From Hyphomonas beringensis (lineage in GTDB: Bacteria; Pseudomonadota; Alphaproteobacteria; Caulobacterales; Hyphomonadaceae), in assembly GCF_000682755.1 (NCBI RefSeq), contig NZ_AWFF01000098.1:62001-126000 (forward strand): a stretch of 64,000 nt of DNA. Reading direction: 5' to 3'. The first letter of the stretch is position 1. Every line of letters begins with the position of its first letter. Positions 58,936-64,000 of this stretch are shown piece by piece. The notes beneath the pieces were generated by a model. That model was not told the DNA's origin. It did not search any database and was given only the letters and a program-made list of their open reading frames with translations. The translations under genes and the position numbers were made by a program.

Positions 58936-60018
58936 ATGGCTGAAGACCAATCAGGCGGTGGCGAGAAGGAGTTCGAGGCAACTGAGCAGCGGCGCCGTGA
59001 AGCCCGCCGTGAAGGCAACGTGCCCCAGTCCAAAGAGGCGAACACTTTCGCCCTGTTTGCCGGCATCATAATTTCCGCGATCGTGTTCAGCTCCGTGATA
59101 GCCGGAGCCCTGTTCAATTCCTTCTCCTCTGTAATGTACCATGCCGACAGTTATGCGGAGGATGTTTTCACCGAGGGAGGTCAGGCGACCAGGTCCTGGC
59201 TGATGCAGACTTTTCTCCAGGTTTTGCCCCTGATGGTCATCATGGCGGTTCTCGTTACGGGGACCCTGATTATTCAGCAGGCGATCACCTTCTCCACGAA
59301 GAAGATCAAGATGGAGTTCAACAAGATCTCGCCGGCAGAGAACCTGAAGAAGAAATATGGGGCCAAAGGTATTTTGGATTTTCTGAAAGACATGGCCAAG
59401 ATGCTCTTCGCGGGGGGGCTCGCGGCAGTCTTTCTCTACAATTTCGCTCAGCACTACTATGCCAGTAGCGCACTGGAGCTGGCGCACTTCTTTGATTTCA
59501 CCTTTGCCCAGGTCCTGGGTCTCTTCCTGATCTTCGGGGTCTTTCAGTTCGCCTTGGCAGCCATCGACTTTCCGTTGCAGCGCCAGCTTCATGCAAACAA
59601 GTTGAAAATGTCCCGCGAGGAAGTGAAGAAGGAACAGAAGCAGAGCGAGGGCGATCCGCAGCTCAAACAGAAGCGGCGCGAAAAGGCGTCCAGCATCAGC
59701 CGCAATCAGATGATGAAGAATGTCAAAGGCGCCACCGTCGTCATGGTGAACCCCGAGCATTATGCCGTGGCGCTTAAATGGGCCCCCGAAGAAGGCCGCG
59801 CGCCGGTCTGTGTGGCCAAGGGTGTGGACCATCTGGCCGCCAAGATCAGGGAGGTCGCCACGGAAAATGACATCCCCATCTATCGAGATCCACCCTCCAC
59901 ACGCTCAATCTATCGTCTTGTCGACATAGATGAAGAGATCCATGCGGAGCATTTCGCGGCTGTGGCAGCGGCCGTCAGCTTTGTCGACCGGGTTCGCAAG
60001 CAGACGAGAGGCCAGTGA
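58936..60018 (+). CDS. flhB: Flagellar export switch protein FlhB with NPEH motif
   Basis: 360 aa, ATG 58936. EQRRREARREGNVPQSKEAN at the start, four membrane helices (about 30-210), and a cytoplasmic domain with SRNQMMKNVKGATVVMVNPEHYAVAL split across residues 255-280. The usual autocleavage motif is NPTH; here residues 272-275 read N-P-E-H. Asn and Pro, the cleaved bond, are kept. FlhB switches export from hook to filament proteins. Confidence 0.94.
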   Translation: MAEDQSGGGEKEFEATEQRRREARREGNVPQSKEANTFALFAGIIISAIVFSSVIAGALFNSFSSVMYHADSYAEDVFTEGGQATRSWLMQTFLQVLPLMVIMAVLVTGTLIIQQAITFSTKKIKMEFNKISPAENLKKKYGAKGILDFLKDMAKMLFAGGLAAVFLYNFAQHYYASSALELAHFFDFTFAQVLGLFLIFGVFQFALAAIDFPLQRQLHANKLKMSREEVKKEQKQSEGDPQLKQKRREKASSISRNQMMKNVKGATVVMVNPEHYAVALKWAPEEGRAPVCVAKGVDHLAAKIREVATENDIPIYRDPPSTRSIYRLVDIDEEIHAEHFAAVAAAVSFVDRVRKQTRGQ

Positions 60019-60359
60019 TGTCAAAGCAGAACCGCGTTCTCCTGAAACTCGTGGCTCTCAAGCGGCAGAGGGCAGAGCAGGAGCTCGCCATTGCGCAAAC
60101 TCGTCTGCGTGAGGTGCAGGCGGGTCTTGCGGACTTGCAGGCTCAACTTGCCGCTGCCGATACGATGCAAATGGATTTTCAGACGCTCAGTCTCTCTGCG
60201 CGCAATGGCCATGTTCAGCGCTTGCTGGGTAAGCTCGCTGATCAGCAGGCTTTGATTGAGCAAACAGAGACCTCCGTGGCAGCTGCCAAGGAGGAGCTGA
60301 AGCGTATTCTGAATTCTGAAGATCAGTTGATCACAATGGGAGCTGACACTCGCGCCTGA
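60018..60359 (+). CDS. fliJ: FliJ-like flagellar coiled-coil protein
   Basis: 113 aa from ATG 60018, overlapping the flhB stop; a GTG just upstream (60015) is possible. Almost all helix with heptads (LKLVALKRQRAEQELAIAQT, LADQQALIEQTETSVAAAKE). Size and place suit FliJ, the stalk of the export ATPase, but sequence similarity is low. Confidence 0.6.
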   Translation: MSKQNRVLLKLVALKRQRAEQELAIAQTRLREVQAGLADLQAQLAAADTMQMDFQTLSLSARNGHVQRLLGKLADQQALIEQTETSVAAAKEELKRILNSEDQLITMGADTRA

Positions 60360-60383
60360 AGGCGGGACTGACTAGCTCATCCT

Positions 60384-61457
60384 TCACGCGGCATTTGTTT
60401 CGCAGTCTTCCGCCTGAACACGGTTTCGTCCCTGTCTCTTTGCCAGATAGAGTCTCTGATCTGCCAGCTCCACCAGATTATCCGGGGTCATGCCCGGAAC
60501 GAACTGCGCGATGCCGAAGGAGGCGCTGATATCGCCCAAGGGCTTTTTGGATCCCTTCAAAACCAGTTTCCTCTGGAACGTTTGCAGGCGGATACGATCT
60601 ATCAGGATAGATGCCGCCTTGAGGTCCGTCGCGGGTAGAATGATGGCGAACTCTTCGCCGCCATAACGGGCGACCAGATCCTGGCCCTTGATATTCTCTG
60701 AGATGATGTTCGCGAAAACCTTGAGAACCTCATCGCCTATCCGGTGCCCGAAAGTGTCATTGACGCGTTTAAAATGATCAAGATCTGCAATGGCGAGGCA
60801 CAGACCGCTATTGTTCTGGCGTGCCGCGTCGAGTTCTGCAGCAAGCTTGATGTCAAAGGCCCGCCGGTTGTGAACAGAGGTGAGGGGATCGCGCATACTT
60901 TCATTGCGCACATCTTCCAGCTCACGTCGTAGCAATTCTATTTGCTTGCGCGATTCCTTGAGGCCATCGCTCAACTTGCGGCTCTGGCCCGCCATTCTCT
61001 GGTTTTCTGACATGAGATTGCTAATGGCGGCAGACAGCTGGTCGATGGAGGTCGTCTGGCCGATCCCGTTGCCAATCTGCTGCAGCACAGTTTCAAACTG
61101 GTCAGAGTTTTCGACGCCCGTTCCGACAAGGTCGAGTACGCTCGAAATCTGCGCTTCCACTCTCTCGCCGATTTTTTCGCGCTTCGCCTGATCCTGCATC
61201 GGGCAGAGATGGTTGCTATAGACTTCATCTATCTCGTAGGCGGAGAGGTCTCCTCGCTCCAGCATATTGTCCACGATGCCAACAATGTCGTCATTCTCGG
61301 CGGAGGCGTAGGCATACATTAGTGCGTATGTGTTCGGAAATGGCGGAGTCTTGTGCTCCTCCATGAGGCGCGTCGCCATGTCGGCGTACTTGTAGACCCT
61401 GGAAAAGACCTTCTGCTCTTCCGGACAGCTAAACACAGGTGTCTTGGTATCGTTCAT
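60384..61457 (-). CDS. GGDEF diguanylate cyclase
   Basis: 357 aa, ATG 61457. Helical N-terminal part (about 1-185) with a coiled coil (KLSDGLKESRKQIELLRREL), then a GGDEF domain: DPLTSVHNRRAFD, DLDHFKRVNDTFGHRIGDEV and the active motif GGEEF (266-270). The inhibitory site position reads K257-G-Q-D260, Lys replacing the usual Arg of RxxD. Makes cyclic di-GMP from GTP. Convergent with the fliJ gene. Confidence 0.92.
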   Translation of the reverse strand: MNDTKTPVFSCPEEQKVFSRVYKYADMATRLMEEHKTPPFPNTYALMYAYASAENDDIVGIVDNMLERGDLSAYEIDEVYSNHLCPMQDQAKREKIGERVEAQISSVLDLVGTGVENSDQFETVLQQIGNGIGQTTSIDQLSAAISNLMSENQRMAGQSRKLSDGLKESRKQIELLRRELEDVRNESMRDPLTSVHNRRAFDIKLAAELDAARQNNSGLCLAIADLDHFKRVNDTFGHRIGDEVLKVFANIISENIKGQDLVARYGGEEFAIILPATDLKAASILIDRIRLQTFQRKLVLKGSKKPLGDISASFGIAQFVPGMTPDNLVELADQRLYLAKRQGRNRVQAEDCETNAA

Positions 61458-61736
61458 GACGGCATCAGTTTGATAAGTTCTCTGGTAGTCCCCACTAGCG
61501 AAACTACTGAAAGGGCCTTCAAATAAGGTTAATCCTTCTGTTTTGGGAGAACTTTTTCTGCAGAATATGGTGATCCTCGCGCATTCGAACGCGCGGTCTA
61601 CAGGTCAGGAATCGGCAGTTCCAAAGGCATGCGTGGGTCGTGGCCGTTATTGCTCGTGGTTATGCGTCAGGAGTCACGCGAAATAGGTCCCTTTTGAACA
61701 ATTCGACCCGCATGCGTTTTTCGCCAGATTTAAGCC

Positions 61737-61750
61737 CCTTATAGATAAGG
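61737..61750. repeat. Inverted repeat CCTTAT-AG-ATAAGG
   Basis: Perfect 6-bp arms around 2 bases, about 230 bp before the adhesin start. Suggests a regulator site; no known consensus assigned. Confidence 0.35.
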
Positions 61751-61809
61751 TGCTGACTATGCGTAACTGCAGTATTCGCAGGCATATTGCAGTACACGGC
61801 GCCCATATG

Positions 61810-61828
61810 AGATGCAATTTTTGCATCT
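61810..61828. repeat. Perfect 8-bp hairpin/operator before the adhesin
   Basis: AGATGCAA (61810-61817), loop TTT, TTGCATCT (61821-61828). The symmetry is complete. It is 150 bp before the adhesin ATG. Could be an operator or a small hairpin; T-rich only in the loop, so not a terminator. Confidence 0.45.
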
Positions 61829-61977
61829 GCCTAAAGAGATCGCCCAGTGAGCAGATTGATCCAGTACGGAGTAAAGAGCTGGCGAAAATTAAGATTCCAT
61901 AATCCGTCAAGAACACACCCTGTGCGCGTGTTTATTCAAGCGCCTTCTAGTGGCGTAAGTAAAAAAGAGCTGTGTTG

Positions 61978-64000
61978 ATGGTTGCTCAAACGAAAATGGA
62001 ATCAGTGTCCTTCAGACGGGATTGGCTTTCCCGGGCAAGTGCCCTGACGATTGCGTCTTGCCTGACGGGCATGTCGGCATGGGCCAATCCTGAGGGCGGT
62101 CAGGTTACGGATGGCGCTGCAGTGATCCTTGGCCAGGGCACGGCTGACGTAACAATTACGCAGTCCTCACAGCGCGCCGTCATCGATTGGGAGACCTTCT
62201 CGATCGATGAAAATGAGCAGGTTGTGTTCGAGCAACCGGGCGTCGATTCCATTACAGCCAACCGCGTGAACGGGGTTGATCCGTCCACGATTCTGGGTTC
62301 GCTCAAAGCGAATGGACAGGTCGTACTTGTCAATCGTAACGGCATTTTGTTCGGCAAAGGCGCGCGTGTTGATGCGGCTGGGCTGATCGCTACAACCAGC
62401 GATCTGGATACAGACCAATTCATGGCGGGCAGCCCTGTGCAGTTTGTCGGCGGTGGCCTCAAGAATGCCTCTGTGGTCAACCAGGGGCGTATCAGCATAC
62501 GTGACGCCGGCATTGCGGCTTTCGTCGCGCCGCATGTCAGGAACTCCGGGGTCATAGAGGCGGATCTAGGCAGTGTCACTCTCGCGTCAGGCACGGCATT
62601 TACTCTGGACTTCTATGGCGACGGGCTGATTAAGTTTAGTCCCGGTGAGGAAATCAGCGAGACGCTGATGGACGGCGCCGGAGAGCCTGTGACGGCGCTC
62701 GTGGAAAATGACGGAACAATCCGCGCAAATGGCGGACGCGTGCTGCTCACTGCGTCTGCGGGCCGCGAAGTTGTCAACCAGTCCATCAACATTTCGGGAA
62801 TCGTGCGCGCGGATTCCATCCGCGAATCCAAAGGCGTCATCACGCTGGCTGGGTCAGGCGATGTCCGGATTGAAGACGGCGGCGTACTCTCCGCTTCAGG
62901 TGCATCCGGCGGGGGTGACATCAATATTGACGGCGACTTCGTTTCGACCCAGGGCGAGATTCTCGCAGATGGGGCCGGTACAGGCACGTCGAGCCAAGGC
63001 AATGGCGGTGTGATCTCCATAAGCGGGGATGCTGTCAGTCTTGCCGGGAATATCAGTGCATCGGGTAAGACGGGCGGCCTGATTTCTGCGGATGCCGAGA
63101 ATATCCTGGGTCTGTCAGATCATGTTTCGGCAACCGGCCATCTCGGGGCGGGTGGCATGGTCAGATATACTGCACCACGTATCACTGAAAATGCCACAAG
63201 TATCACGAATGCCCAAGGCTTGACGCATGGCGGCGATATCTATGTTGACGGCGGTGAGATGATGACATCGTCAGGTATGTACCTCGTCGATGGAGTTTAT
63301 GGAAAAGGCGGCAACATTGATTTGACTGCAGAAGATACCCTTCTTCTGTCGACGCAGTTTTCTGCAACCGGTCGCATCATGGGCGGGCATGTGCGCATCG
63401 GGGGAGCCTTCCAAGGGGGCAAGGCTCCTGACCTCAGCAAATCCTATCATGATCTCTTCCTTGGAAGGTGGAGTGGTGTGTCTGACATTTCCAATGCACG
63501 AACTGCATTTGCGAATGACGGAGTCAGCATAAATGTATCCTCGGCTTCAGGACAGGGCGGCACGGCCGTCATCTGGTCAGATGAGCTGACAACCTTTTTG
63601 GGGGCCATCGATGCCCGCGGCGCGGATGGTGGCGGGGCTGTCGAAATCTCGTCCGCAGGTACGCTCCGCAAAGCCTCGCTCGACAGGCTCGCCCTTGGAG
63701 GCGGATCTCTCCTTCTGGACCCGAAAAATCTCACCATCGGCGATCGCGTCGACATAGGCGGATGGAAACAGATCGGGGTCATGCAGGCTGGATATCAAAC
63801 TGTAGTTGTGTCCGCTGAGGATAATTTTGGCTGGTCTGTTGCGCTCAACGGTGCTGGCGACCAAATTGCCATAGGCGCCCCTAAGGATTACGGTTTCAAC
63901 AACTCACGTAGCACTTCAGGTGCTGTCCGTCTGTTTACCTTCGATGACGACCACTTCTCGAATGCAACCTTCGTGGGCACTATTGGCTACAATTATACGG
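61978..64000 (+). CDS. FhaB-like two-partner-secretion adhesin (partial, runs off right edge)
   Basis: ATG 61978; 674 codons visible with no stop. Signal peptide to about A36 (SALTIASCLTGMSAWA). Residues about 40-200 are the TPS export domain of filamentous haemagglutinins (AVIDWETFSIDENEQVVFEQ, ILGSLKANGQVVLVNRNGIL). Then long beta-helix repeats rich in Gly/Ser/Asp (to about 600). From about residue 605 an FG-GAP-like unit appears: NFGWSVALNGAGDQIAIGAP then SGAVRLFTF. Exported across the outer membrane by a TpsB partner not seen here. Likely role: attachment or biofilm. Confidence 0.88.
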   Translation, partial: MVAQTKMESVSFRRDWLSRASALTIASCLTGMSAWANPEGGQVTDGAAVILGQGTADVTITQSSQRAVIDWETFSIDENEQVVFEQPGVDSITANRVNGVDPSTILGSLKANGQVVLVNRNGILFGKGARVDAAGLIATTSDLDTDQFMAGSPVQFVGGGLKNASVVNQGRISIRDAGIAAFVAPHVRNSGVIEADLGSVTLASGTAFTLDFYGDGLIKFSPGEEISETLMDGAGEPVTALVENDGTIRANGGRVLLTASAGREVVNQSINISGIVRADSIRESKGVITLAGSGDVRIEDGGVLSASGASGGGDINIDGDFVSTQGEILADGAGTGTSSQGNGGVISISGDAVSLAGNISASGKTGGLISADAENILGLSDHVSATGHLGAGGMVRYTAPRITENATSITNAQGLTHGGDIYVDGGEMMTSSGMYLVDGVYGKGGNIDLTAEDTLLLSTQFSATGRIMGGHVRIGGAFQGGKAPDLSKSYHDLFLGRWSGVSDISNARTAFANDGVSINVSSASGQGGTAVIWSDELTTFLGAIDARGADGGGAVEISSAGTLRKASLDRLALGGGSLLLDPKNLTIGDRVDIGGWKQIGVMQAGYQTVVVSAEDNFGWSVALNGAGDQIAIGAPKDYGFNNSRSTSGAVRLFTFDDDHFSNATFVGTIGYNYT

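Larger units (their letters stand above)
61458..61977. other. 520-bp intergenic region before the adhesin
   Basis: No supportable gene: an 80-codon frame on the minus strand (61674-61916) has no ribosome site and no family look. It contains two symmetrical elements: CCTTAT-AG-ATAAGG (61737-61750) and AGATGCAA-TTT-TTGCATCT (61810-61828). It probably carries the divergent promoters of the diguanylate cyclase and adhesin genes. No EcfG-type or LacI-type site recognised. Confidence 0.5.

Noticed and set aside
61674-61916. 80-codon minus-strand frame in the gap before the adhesin
   Set aside because: No ribosome site, no family features, and it spans both palindromes.

Overview
The window is a gene-dense stretch of an alphaproteobacterial chromosome. 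The evidence is a PhyR/NepR/EcfG general stress response, a heme-PAS FixL with FixJ, FlaF and FlbT flagellin regulators, and a lateral, FliF-to-FlhB type flagellar cluster with alphaproteobacterial accessory proteins (DUF6468, MotE, DUF1217). The mix of a cbb3 oxidase, an SSS sugar symporter paired with a GH3 glycosidase, and a large FhaB-like adhesin would suit a marine, prosthecate-type lineage such as Hyphomonadaceae, but that placement is inference. I see no tRNA, rRNA, CRISPR array, transposase or integrase.

Layout. 1-10.6 kb: a general stress response island. It holds the core phyR / nepR-ecfG / HisKA_2 kinase genes, a second phyR-ecf pair at the left edge (phyR running off the window), a Crp/Fnr regulator, and many small membrane or lipoprotein genes. 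Exact matches to the alphaproteobacterial EcfG promoter (GGAAC-N16-CGTT) lie in front of five of these genes or operons, in two divergent pairs and one single, with weaker variants in front of others. 10.6-16.2 kb: a GH3 glycosidase and SSS symporter operon divergent from a LacI regulator. 16.3-28.3 kb: microaerobic respiration (hemN, an orphan receiver, fixJ, fixL, a small Cys-containing membrane protein, ccoNOQP, ccoGHIS). 28.3-60.4 kb: an almost complete flagellum: motE, DUF6468 and fliL; fliF-H-N-P-G; flgI-L-K-E-motB on the minus strand; fliM-motA-unknown-flgFGAH-fliL2; flgD-fliK; flgJ-flgN; flagellin-flaF-flbT-DUF1217; fliI; flgBC-fliEQ-flhA-fliR-flhB-fliJ. 60.4-61.5 kb: a diguanylate cyclase. 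62-64 kb: the first two thirds of a kilobase-scale secreted adhesin truncated by the window end.

How the genes fit together. The kinase/PhyR/NepR/EcfG partner switch would release EcfG under stress to fire the GGAAC/CGTT promoters, producing envelope-associated small proteins and a Crp/Fnr regulator. The FixL-FixJ pair adjoins the high-affinity oxidase genes and hemN, which suggests oxygen control of them, although I found no FixK box. The flagellar block makes the basal body, export gate, hook, filament and stator, and is followed by a c-di-GMP enzyme and an adhesin, a plausible motile-to-attached switch region.

The most interesting signals are: the multi-site EcfG regulon with two perfectly spaced promoters whose -10 ends 9 nt before an ATG (apparently leaderless genes); a 101-residue tandem module inside the flagellin; an NPEH instead of NPTH motif in FlhB; two FliL paralogues; and an FhaB-type adhesin that runs into an FG-GAP-like repeat.
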